Below are positions 1 to 10,094 of a stretch of 64,000 nucleotides of DNA, in pieces. The position numbers were made by a program, and so were the translations under genes. A model generated the notes under the pieces. The model made no database searches and was not told the origin of the DNA. It was given only the letters and a program-made list of their open reading frames with translations. The DNA is from Pegea sp. RAD2-039 (taxonomy: Eukaryota; Chordata; Thaliacea; Salpida; Salpidae), in the NCBI GenBank assembly GCA_034620365.1, contig JAQGEQ010000290.1, positions 1 through 64,000 on the forward strand, in the 5' to 3' direction. Numbering within the stretch: the stretch's first letter is position 1; the number at the start of each line of letters is the position of its first letter.

Positions 1-2
1 AA

Positions 3-74
3 ATAGAAGATCTAATCAAGATTTTAAATGAGACATCAGAAGAAGACTCATATCTAAATTTTGTTGAGTCATAA
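3..74 (+). CDS. 3' end of an unidentified gene (partial)
   Basis: An open frame enters from the left edge and reads 23 codons to TAA at 72-74, ending in the acidic/polar residues EEDSYLNFVES. An AATAAA polyadenylation signal lies about 107 nt downstream, at 181-186. The composition looks coding, but the piece is too short to assign to a family. It may be the last exon of a + strand gene. Confidence 0.35.
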   Translation: MEDLIKILNETSEEDSYLNFVES

Positions 75-1429
75 CAGCTCACAAGACACATGGCTGCAGA
101 TGACCAACCTTATGGTAATAAAAGTTGAATACAGAACAATATTCTCTAAAGAAATAATAGACATATTCAAGTATAAAATGAATAAATGTTTAAAATTTTC
201 AATGAAAATCTTTTATCGTTCTATTTATTAATATTAAAATTCAACTAGTTTAGAATTGGTTCTACATATGATATAAATTTCCTTTGTTATTATGTTTCTG
301 TTACATTTTTACCAAATAAACTACTACATCATTTTTATATTCATTTGAAAATATTTAGTATATCTAAAGGAAAATATTAACTTTTCAAAACTCTTCAAAA
401 ATAAAATTATTTTAATGTAAATTTTTATATAGTTCCTTATTTGGTGTTTACAAATCCATCTTTATCACTTAGTAAAATGTTGTTTGATGTAATAATACAA
501 GGTTTCGTAGACTAGAAAGCAAGCATTTAAAAAAAATTTACTGTTATAAATTTATAAAAAGAATAAAAGACAGTTTGTAGCAGAAAAAACTGTTTTAATG
601 AAGCATTTTGTAACAATTAGATAAAAAGCTCAATAGATTACTGTTAAAACTAAAATCTTTACAATTTTTTACTTTTTTAATAAAGAACTTGTTTGAGTTT
701 GGTTTGTCCGCAGATTGTTCAGTATAAATTACTTTCTTAAAATGTTCAATGAATTTCATATATTTTTCTGTGTGTATTCACTGGTATTTTGTGTGGGGAT
801 TACTGAAGTGAAATAAGCTAAATATTTTATTCTTTATTTGTATCTTCATTATATATAAAACTTATTATTCTGCATAATACAATATTATTCTTTTCAAGCA
901 CCTTACTTAATATTTTTATACTTATATTATTATATTTATACTTAAAAACTTTTTTATTCTTCTAACTTTTATGAAAGAAAAGCATATTAATGAAAATAAT
1001 CAGCTTCAGTTTATTTACTATCATGTTCATTACAGAGTAAAACATAGGAAACCGTAAATATGGAGATAATAGTTCTTGAAAAAGTAATCAAATACTTTTT
1101 CTTTGATTAACTTGCTTTTTCTAATTTGTTGTAATTAGGTAGAAATAAAAATCTACTTAATGATTGTTTCATCATAACTCGGAAATTGTGGTAGATTCAG
1201 AGAATTAAGCGCTGCAGAGCTTTAAAAACTTAATAAATATCCATTCTAGAAATTACTACTTCTGTTTGAGACTACCACAGATTTTACTTTAGGTTTATTT
1301 TAGGTTAAAGTGACTTTTAAAAAGCATCCTATAAGTATCATAAGTTGTGCAGAAAATTTTCAGTTGTATAACTTTTACATCAAATAAAAAATTAGTGTCA
1401 GAAATAGTCAAAGATTAAAACAAAAACCT

Positions 1430-1431
<2 letters not shown>
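75..1431. other. AT-rich spacer
   Basis: Probably 3' UTR of the preceding gene up to the AATAAA at 181-186, then AT-rich sequence with no open frame, RNA gene or recognisable repeat. Confidence 0.5.
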
Positions 1432-1460
<29 letters not shown>

Positions 1461-4400
1461 TTACAATAAATGTGAAGGAGGGTGCCTAAAAAGAGCACCT
1501 CTCGCTAACACACATTCTCACAAATTAGATCTATTTGACGTGTAAACGAAAAAGCATATGACAATGAAGAACTGCACAGAATCATAGTATTGTAAAAGAG
1601 AAAAATTCACAGTTTAGAAATGGCAATGTTGGCGATATTATAACAATTCAGCTTTTTCTTGAACAGCATAAGTGATTTTGACATGACAATCTCTGATGGC
1701 AGATTGTTCCATGTACTGATTATGCGGTATGAGAAAAAACTTAATCTGGTTAACGTAGCTGGTGGAGTGGGCTTATTAAGATGTAATTTATGTCTTCTAA
1801 GTTGATATAACTTGAGGGAGGGACTAATGGAGAAAAAGTCATCAAACTGAAGATCAATTAGGTTGTGAATAATTTTAAAAATCAGAATAAGGTCGTATTT
1901 GATTCTTCGGATTTCCAAAGAATCTAGATTGAAGAAGCTGAGACGATGGTTATAACTCCCGTATTTGATATTAAGTTTCCTGCAAACCAATCTCGTAAAT
2001 GTTGCCTGAACAGATTCGATTTTTCTGATATCACCAACTTGATATGGCATCCATGCACTGATATTGTATTCAAGAATAGGGCGTATGTACAGTTTGAAAA
2101 GGTTGACGAAAAACAATGGATCTTTAGAATTAAAAGTCTTTATGATGAGGTGGACAAGCTTGATAGATTTTCCAAAGATTCTGGAAACATAACTGTGCCA
2201 TTTGAAGTCAGATGTCAGAGTAATGCCGAGGTCTATGACTGAGGATACTCGTTCAAGAATGGATCCATTGATGTAGTATTGGTTGCTGAAGTTGGCCGCT
2301 GGCTTACGGGAGAATGTTATAACTTCAGACTTTGTTGGCTGGATTTTAAGTTGCCAATTCGCAGACCAGTTTTCTACAATGTTTAGTGCAGTTTGGAGTT
2401 TTGAGTGAGAACCAGATAATAGCTTGATGTCATCTGCATACACAAACACACTGACATTGTCTACTGTTATTAGTCTTCTGATGAGGTCTTCAATGAAAAT
2501 CAAAAAGAGAAGTGGACCCAGGACGGAACCTTGAGGAACGCCGCTGGTGACTTTACTAGGAGTAGATAAAGATCTTTCTACACGGGTTCGTTGGGTTCTA
2601 CCTGATAAGAAATCTTCAATCCATTTTAAGATAGAGTTGCTGATTTTTATGTTTTTCAATACAGTAATGAGCTTGTTGTGTGGAACAGAATCAAACGCTT
2701 TAGCAAAATCAAGGTATATGATGTCACATGGAGTATTACTTTCGTAATGAGCTGTAAGCTCATTGAAAAAAGTGAGATGTTGAGTCAAAGAAGATCTTTG
2801 CTTAACAAAGCCATGCTGGGCATCAGATATTAGATGATGCTCCGTCAAATGGCTAGTTATATGGTTGTGAATGATATGTTCTTGAGTTCTGCAGATAACC
2901 GAAGTCAGCGAAACTGGTCTGTAGTTAAGTGCAGTGTTTCTGGGACCTTTCTTATAAATTGGAGTAATAATAGCATTCTTCCAAATTTGTGGAAGTCTTC
3001 CCCGCTTAAGAGTCATGTTAAAGAGTAGCGATAAGGGTAGCGCTAAAGAAGAAGTACTTTTTCTTAAAAACAAAGCTGGGATTTGATCTGGGGTGTTGGA
3101 AACTGTTGATTTTAGAGAAGAAATAGCCTTAGATACTATATCAACTGTTATGTCTAGATCTACCATCTCAGAGATATTTGAAAGGATATTGGAGTAGGAA
3201 ATAGTAGGAGTATTGCCATCATCGGTTATAAAAACCTTTTCAAATTGTTTGTTTAGCAATTCAGCTTTATTCTTTGGTTCCATCACCAGCTGATTGGCGT
3301 TATCAAGCAAGGGAGGTAGATGAGATCTCGCCTTAAGCTTGTGATTAATGAAGCCAAAAAACGTTTTCTTGCTAGGTGAAGATAAGATTGCACTTTCTTT
3401 TCCTAAATAGAGGCTATAAACTGATTTCTTGTAGACTAGACAAAGATCTTTGTATAGAGGTTTGATGGAAGGATCTGCTTTAGTTTGTTTGTATAAGAGG
3501 TTTTTCAAATGCTGTAAATTCCTTAAATATCTTGGCAAGTGTGGTTTTTTGTTGACTCTATATAAAGGTATGAACTTTTTAATTGACTCATTAACAATGT
3601 TAGTAAACCTTGAGTAGATATCATTGATGTCTTCGGTAGAGTTGAAAACAGAAATCCAGTCAACACCTGATAAAAACTTGTTTATACTGTTATAATTTCC
3701 ACGATAAAAGTTCCGTATGCTTGGAGTTTTAACGTTCGTAGAAAAAGTTTGTTGGAGCTTGAATTCAATCATGTTGTGATCGCATGTCAGAGCAAAAGGT
3801 TCATTTTGATCAACGTAGATAACGTTATCAGGTTTTGACGTGATGAGAAGATCCAAAGTATTACCACTAACTTGGGTTGGAAAAGTAACCATCTGAGATA
3901 GATTATTGGCATCAAGGAAGTTTACAAAGACATGACTCAGATTGGCTAAATTAGTTTTGTCTCCATTCAAATTAAACATTTTTCCATTGAATGCTAAATT
4001 TGGGTTATTCCAATCAATTCTACTAAAATTAAAATCCCCGAGAATATACATCTCAGGACAAACAAGGCTTTTCAGAACCTTCAATAAGGCCTTAATAGTA
4101 ACCGCATCGTTAACTTTAGACGGTGGTAGGTAGGTACATATAAAGCGGGAAAACTTAGACTTTGAGTAATGAAAATTGAAAGCAATAATCTCAAATCCTG
4201 GGCAATCAATGGTATCTATCTTAATTCTTGAAATCATGGGTGCCAGTGATGTTTTATAGATTACACAAACACCGCCGCCTCTATCAAACAGTCTATCACA
4301 GCGCAAAGCACGAAAAAGATCACTGTCATCCAGAAAGGAGTCAGGATAAAAGGGTTTCAACCAAGTTTCGGTAATGAAAACAAATGTAAAATCTTGAGAA

Positions 4401-4504
4401 AGCAAAAGAGCTTTCAATTCGAAAATTTTGTTGACAATTGACCGTGCGAAATCCCTTTTTATTAATCTTTTGTTTCTAAGAACTGAATCAGCTAAAGAAT
4501 ATTT
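1432..4504 (-). mobile_element. CR1/L2-like non-LTR retrotransposon (LINE), 5'-truncated
   Basis: The element lies on the minus strand. Its 3' end is at low coordinates: a (TAAA)n-type tail at about 1432-1463, then a 3' UTR with a short hairpin (GGTGC/GCACC, about 1482-1500) that recurs in the other copies in this window, then the ORF. The left end of homology is near 4504. A related fragment at 43990-44583 carries coding sequence upstream of the endonuclease that is absent here, so this copy is probably 5' truncated. No target-site duplication could be defined by eye. Confidence 0.85.
1607..4504 (-). CDS. LINE endonuclease-reverse transcriptase ORF
   Basis: A single open frame of about 965 codons ending in TGA at 1607-1609 and bounded upstream by a stop at 4505-4507. 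In order it shows an APE-type endonuclease (VFITETWLKP, the GGGVCVIY block, LGDFN, and the CDHNMIEF active-site block), a linker, and a reverse transcriptase (LNYRPVSLTSV, DIIYLDFAKAFDSV, GVPQGSVLGPLLF). The catalytic YADD is encoded at 2429-2440. A C-terminal region of about 200 residues typical of CR1-group elements follows. There is no ATG at the usual N-terminus. The first endonuclease motif reads FARSI where the related copy at 44 kb has FNARSI, with a short upstream deletion, so the expected Asn is missing. The RT itself has no frameshift or stop. Role: nicking of target DNA and target-primed reverse transcription. Confidence 0.88.
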   Translation of the reverse strand, partial: KYSLADSVLRNKRLIKRDFARSIVNKIFELKALLLSQDFTFVFITETWLKPFYPDSFLDDSDLFRALRCDRLFDRGGGVCVIYKTSLAPMISRIKIDTIDCPGFEIIAFNFHYSKSKFSRFICTYLPPSKVNDAVTIKALLKVLKSLVCPEMYILGDFNFSRIDWNNPNLAFNGKMFNLNGDKTNLANLSHVFVNFLDANNLSQMVTFPTQVSGNTLDLLITSKPDNVIYVDQNEPFALTCDHNMIEFKLQQTFSTNVKTPSIRNFYRGNYNSINKFLSGVDWISVFNSTEDINDIYSRFTNIVNESIKKFIPLYRVNKKPHLPRYLRNLQHLKNLLYKQTKADPSIKPLYKDLCLVYKKSVYSLYLGKESAILSSPSKKTFFGFINHKLKARSHLPPLLDNANQLVMEPKNKAELLNKQFEKVFITDDGNTPTISYSNILSNISEMVDLDITVDIVSKAISSLKSTVSNTPDQIPALFLRKSTSSLALPLSLLFNMTLKRGRLPQIWKNAIITPIYKKGPRNTALNYRPVSLTSVICRTQEHIIHNHITSHLTEHHLISDAQHGFVKQRSSLTQHLTFFNELTAHYESNTPCDIIYLDFAKAFDSVPHNKLITVLKNIKISNSILKWIEDFLSGRTQRTRVERSLSTPSKVTSGVPQGSVLGPLLFLIFIEDLIRRLITVDNVSVFVYADDIKLLSGSHSKLQTALNIVENWSANWQLKIQPTKSEVITFSRKPAANFSNQYYINGSILERVSSVIDLGITLTSDFKWHSYVSRIFGKSIKLVHLIIKTFNSKDPLFFVNLFKLYIRPILEYNISAWMPYQVGDIRKIESVQATFTRLVCRKLNIKYGSYNHRLSFFNLDSLEIRRIKYDLILIFKIIHNLIDLQFDDFFSISPSLKLYQLRRHKLHLNKPTPPATLTRLSFFSYRIISTWNNLPSEIVMSKSLMLFKKKLNCYNIANIAISKL

Positions 4505-4507
4505 TTA

Positions 4508-5286
4508 TTTATAATATCTTTATCTTTTAGTATACTTTATATTCTTTTTAGTATATAACTTTATTAAATTTTCAATTTGGTAGAATAGTTAATATAATTG
4601 CAACTTTTGTACTTTAGATAAAGTAAAAGTATAAAATTGTATTATACATTTGGTCTGACTGAATATAAACTGTTTAATAAGTTTCTAGAAAAATTATAAA
4701 ATTAATTATTTTTTCCAAATAACAATTGTAGTTAATCACTAATTAACCTTTTATAATATAACTATTATGTTTATTTTATATATGCCATAAATTTTGTTGA
4801 TTTTATCAAGTCCTATAACCATTTTAAACATGATGACTTTTACAATTTTTATGGAATTCTTAGATTAAAAGATCACTAAATATGCTATTGATTACAGGGA
4901 ATATATTTTTTGTATGGCTGGACTTTTGAATATACACTGTTTAATATTATACTTTATATATTAATTTATATACAATAGTTTTACATATATAATAAAATGT
5001 TTTATACAAACCTGCTAGGTGCTTTACTATTATAACTTGGTATTATAAGATTTATTCACTTCTGGAAAATGAATATAAAAATAATTTTAAGGAGTTATTA
5101 ATCTTTTATTGATTTACTTTTTTCTTTTGCAATTAGTTAATATTTTTCTTAGTTAGATCAATAATCTCCTTTTTGATATTTTAAAATGTTTGTTGTCTTA
5201 AAACATAAACTGTTTGGTAAATCAATTAATTCATTTATATAACATCAACAGTTGGTAGATTTTCTATAATTGTTGATTGCATCAAA
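4508..5286. other. AT-rich spacer before the kelch gene
   Basis: Very AT-rich, without open frames or recognisable repeats; presumably holds the promoter and 5' UTR of the downstream gene. Confidence 0.4.
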
Positions 5287-8066
5287 ATGGTAGAGAGATC
5301 AAATAGCAAAGTTGTTTTCGATTCAATTATGCCACCTACAGATGATAAAAGGTTAGTAGAATTTTTTTTTTAAATAAGCACAGATTAGAAAATTATTTAT
5401 GTTGCATCTAGATAGATATTATTAACTTAAATTTTATTAGCTTTAACTTGTAATTGTTATATTTTTAATTTGTTTTAGAGTGACTTCAGTATTACTCAAT
5501 CATTTAGAAGAATTTTAATTTTATTGTTTTCCTTATCTATCAATTTAACAACTGAAATAAGAATTTGTGAATTTATTTATTCACTTTTTTGTATTTTCAT
5601 CTAAATTATATGTTTCTTCTACTTCCTGTTTTGTTACTCTGTTTTGATCATTTAAGAGAAGAAATTTCGGAAATCAATAATTGTACCAATCTTCAATTCA
5701 AACTAAATGGTTTTGGTCAAACTTCTGAGCTATGTGATGTAACCATCAAAGTAAATTTGGATGGTTTGGAAAGAAGTTTCAATTGTCAGAAAGTAATATT
5801 AGCTGCTGCTTCACCTTATTTTAAAGCTATGTTTTGTCGTAAGTTAGATTCAAGATTCAACTTCAGTTGTAAGATAACTAAATAAATGAACAATAAAACT
5901 ATTTGAATTTATTAAGGTGGATTTAAAGAAGCACGTTCTGGAGAAGTTACCATAAATGAGGTTGACCCAAATGTATTCTCTAATCTTCTAGATTATATTT
6001 TCACAAAAGAAATACAAATCAATGAAGAAAATGTTGAGAAACTCATGATCGCAGATTCCATGTATCAAATAAATGGTTTAGAGAAGTTATGTAGCAAGTA
6101 AGCTAGTTCTATAAATCAGTTTTTTCAATAGTTTTTGTAACTAAACTTTATCAATTACAGCTTTTTAGAAAGTAAAATAAAGATTTCCAACTGCTTCGAA
6201 TTTTTAATGTTTGCTGAGAAATATGGATTTTTGGAGCTTTCAACGAAAATAGAAAAATTTATTGGAAAAAACTTGATAGAAGTAAGAGAATAGAGAAATG
6301 TTATTTTCTTGGCTAAAGCTTTTTAAGTAGAAAGATTTTTTCTACTTCGTCAAACTTAAATATTTATGAAATATTTACTTGCTTCGTTATTTCTACTAAT
6401 TTTGTTCTTTTCATATTTAATAAGAAAAAAGTTTTTGATTAATCTCATAATATTTACCAGATTTCAAAAAGTAAAGAATTCAAATTACAACCAGACTCTG
6501 TAATTTCTAAAATAATTTCTAAAGATGAGCTTCATGTGATTCGTGAATCCCAAGTATTCAATGCTCTTTTAGATTGGATCAAATATGATTTAACTTCAAG
6601 ACAACATTGCTTAAATAAATTAATTCCGAACGTAAGTATCTAGAAACTATAAAGTTGTAGAATTGTGAATATAAGATTGTGATTTCTCTAGGTACGATGC
6701 CATTTGATAAAACCAATTTTTATTTCCATGAAATTAGAAAAATGTGAAGTAATTAAAGATACTTGTTATGAATATCTCAACAAAATCCTCGATGACCTCA
6801 AAGCTTTCATCCCAATTGAAAGTAAGCAAAGACAACTTGATATTCCGCAGGTAAGATTATTTAATTAAATACTTTTCACTTCAACGACTGACATATGACG
6901 TCACAGGTGATGTACGTCATTGGTGAATCTTTTAGATCTGAGGAAAAATCTTTGGAAAGTGTAAAGTTCAGTTTGTCTGAAACAGATATTTGGTTTAAAA
7001 TTCCCAAGATGTGTCTTCGAAATATTTCAAGATCCGTTGTCCTCAACGGTTTCATTTATATGTTAAGGTGGAATGGTGATATGGAAAGGTTAGAAGCATG
7101 AAGCAAATGATGACATCATCATTGAAAACTAAATATGACGTCGTCACATTTCTAGATACGACCCAATTTCAAATGAATGGAAAAAGTGCCAAGGTTTAAA
7201 AGGGCAGGAGATTTTTTTTATCAGGATATCGGAAGCAATTGATAATGAATTGTATGTTCTTGAAGATTTTGAAAAAAAATTGATGAAGTGAGTTATGAAA
7301 TGAAATTTCAATTAAAACTTCATTTGTTAAAAACTAACATGTTACCAGATACGATCCGATCACGGATGAATGGACGGAAAAAGCTTCATTAAATAGACGT
7401 CGTGACTTTTTCGGCTGTGCTGTCTTCAACCGGATGTTGTATGTTGTCGGTGGTTGGGAGTTTGGTGAATCAGTTGCTCGTGTGGAAAAATATGATCCAC
7501 AGAGGGACGAATGGAGTTCTGTAAAATCGATGTTGATATCTCGAAGTCATCCAGGTATTTGCTAATGACGTCACGATGACGTTTTGATCTTATGATGATA
7601 AATAATTCTAAAATCATTAAAGATGTAGTTACGCTTGGCAACTATATCTACGCCATTGGTGGTTGGAATTAAGAAGAAGAAGAAGGTGTACAGACTGTTG
7701 AAAGATACGATGTCCTCAATGATAATTGGGAGTTTGTAGCAAGTATGAAGTATGCAAGAAGATGGCCAAAAGCTGTTGTCTTTAATAAGAAGATTTATGT
7801 TTTTGGTAAAACTTTTTTTATGTTTGGAATTGAAAAATTGTTTAATCAAAATTTTTATGATGTTTACAATAATTTGCATAATTGTGATGAGCTTGTTGAT
7901 TGTTTCAGAAAGTTTATCTAGAAGAAAAAATGTTAAAATTGTCGAATGTTACAATGAAGTAACAAATGAATGGAAAGAAGTTGCAAGAACGAATGAAAGG
8001 ATTGATCAAGTCATAGTCAGTTATGAACCATGTGTACCTGACATATGTGTAAATTTCCCATTTTAA
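5287..8066 (+). CDS. BTB-BACK-Kelch (KLHL) protein gene with an in-frame stop
   Basis: Kelch-like proteins are substrate adaptors of cullin-3 ubiquitin ligases. Exons: 5287-5351, 5657-5838, 5917-6097, 6161-6281, 6461-6631, 6692-6850, 6907-7088, 7156-7287, 7349-7554, 7623-7805 and 7909-8066. All junctions are GT-AG and in phase; most introns are 56-180 bp. The spliced frame is 580 codons, the usual KLHL length. BTB spans about residues 25-130 (LCDVTIKV, LAAASPYFKAMF), BACK about 140-250 and Kelch blades about 290-570 (YVVGGWE, VEKYDPQRDEW). Codon 483 is TAA (7670-7672), directly after a GGWN kelch motif; the frame then continues intact through two exons with kelch similarity. The gene is therefore a recently broken allele or pseudogene, a readthrough case, or an assembly error. 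Exon 1 is the least certain. AATAAA (8065-8070) overlaps the stop codon. Confidence 0.85.
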
Positions 8067-8070
8067 TAAA

Positions 8071-9939
8071 TAAATCTTACTAGTAGACTGCCTTGAAGCT
8101 TATTTTCAGTATAAAGTTGCTTTTGAGGTCGTGTTTATTATCAAAAGCATTTAAAATAAAATCCAAATGTTCTTACATGAATATTTTCATGTTTTTTAAT
8201 TGTTTGATAATTTACAAAATATAAAAGATTTTGTTAGAATTTAGAGATTTATTTTAATCATCAAATCAGATCTTTTTTGTTTGAAGTTATTTAGAAATTG
8301 AAGTTCATTAAATTTTTAACAAATTTTTGTCTAATTAAAAATAAATTCTGTGAAATTAAAACATTTATTAACAATCTAAGATTAAAAATGAAAGAGTAAA
8401 GAATGAAGATCACTGTTACAGCGATTCATCTTTCTTGTATATTCGACCATCTAACCCAACATATTATTTGATTTCATTTAGATCATAATTTTTTCATTTT
8501 TTAATTAGCTTTTTTAACTTGATAGACTTTGTAAATATTTTGTATCAAACTTTTGATTATTTTTTATCAACTTCTAACAAAATGTAAAGAAATTTATTAT
8601 CATTTTAAAATGATTTCTTTAAAAGGTTTTTGATCCAATTATAGTTTTTAAGTAAGATTTATCTTTCTATTTATTTATTACAATTTTTAATTATATGAAT
8701 CATCAGCTTAAGTTGCTTTCAAAAAATATATAGTAATTTTATTAGTTTTATCAAGCATCGAAATAAGTTATATAATAAACTATATGGATATATTTTAAAT
8801 TTATATTTCTTAGATTTTATTTGTTAATTATTTTATAGCAGAATTTTTATATTATTTATATCAGCTGATGTTTTTATCTAATAAGATTGATTAATGTTTA
8901 ATATTTTCACTGATAACATTTGATCACTAACATCTAGAATCTAGCTTCTGGAACATTTACTTTCATCTTACTTCAAAGGTGCTGTTGCTATTTGGAAGAA
9001 AAAAGTAGGTGAACGACTCCAGTAGTGATGAAGTCGATTTGTTTTGTAGATATTCAAGATGCCCAAATCTTGTCGAGAACCAAAAATGGCCGCAACCCAA
9101 TAAAGAATCGCAGAGACTTTTTTCTCGAAGGATCTTTGAAAAAAAATTATCTGATTGAATAAGTTTATTGAATATTTTAAAATACTTACAAGCTGTTACA
9201 GCAAAATTATTTTAGCTTCATTTTGTCGTTTGTCTCATTCGAATAGAAGATGAAAGGTTTTCTTAACCAAGCAAATTTAAAAGATCCAAGCAATTCCAAG
9301 AAGATATTAAAAACATTATTAACAATCTAAGATTTAAAATAAAACTGTGAAAGTAAAGAATAAAAATCTGTTATATTTCAATGACAATATATTTCATACC
9401 AATTATGACCAAAATATCAGGAAAAAATTAAACTTTATTCTTTACTAGTATTCCGTAGATAAAAAATGTAAATATTGTAGCCAAACTATTATTAATACAT
9501 AATGTCCATGTTTCTATTGTTTTGTTTATATTGCTGTTTTCGCTTGTTATCATTTTGCTTTAAACCGTTTATAATCTTTTGATATTTTAACTAAAAAGTT
9601 AAAAATTAATCTATGAATAGGATAAGAATAATAAATATCAACAAAATTAAAGAATTATTTTTCAACTACTTCTCTTTCCTTGTAGCTATTGTCCGTAAAG
9701 CTAACTATAATATTATCATTCTAATAAATATTAAGATCTTAACTAATTTTCAAGTTCTTGTAAAGAACCGCAACTTACTTAAGTCCTCAATTCTATCAGA
9801 AAGATACTTCAATTTATTTGAAGAAAGATAGAGCTTTTTTAAATTCTTTAAATTGAAGATATTTAAAAGAAGTTTCTGGATTTAATTTTCATCTAAATTT
9901 AATTGCTTTAAAGTTCTTGTTAACCCTGAATCACAACTA
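8071..9939. other. AT-rich spacer with a diverged direct repeat
   Basis: No gene seen. A roughly 60-bp sequence containing ATTAACAATCTAAGAT occurs at about 8360-8425 and again, diverged, at about 9305-9375. A less AT-rich stretch at 8935-9135 has no open frame. Confidence 0.4.
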
Positions 9940-10094
9940 AATGAAACATAATTGTTCCGTTTAAAGTTAGATGATAGAGTAATGCCAAGATCTACGACCG
10001 AAGATATTAGTTAAAAAATAAATCAATTGATGGAGTATTGTTTGAAAGAATTTGCAGCCGGTTTACGGGAAAAAGTTATATGTTCAGACTTAGT
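9940..10094 (-). mobile_element. Decayed LINE fragment, left of the minisatellite
   Basis: On the + strand, about 9940-10094 aligns with 2190-2335 of the LINE at 1432-4504 (shared words such as GAAACATAA, AGAGTAATGCC, TTTACGGG and TTCAGACTT). It corresponds to the region just downstream of the RT active site. Several indels and stops show it is dead. It belongs to the same broken copy as 11890-12595. Confidence 0.75.

Noticed and set aside
7571..7879. Minus-strand frames across the kelch gene
   Set aside because: They are antisense shadows of phase-consistent kelch exons.
9613..9831. 72-codon AT-rich open frame
   Set aside because: Composition is Ile/Asn/Lys background of AT-rich DNA, with no domain or splice support.
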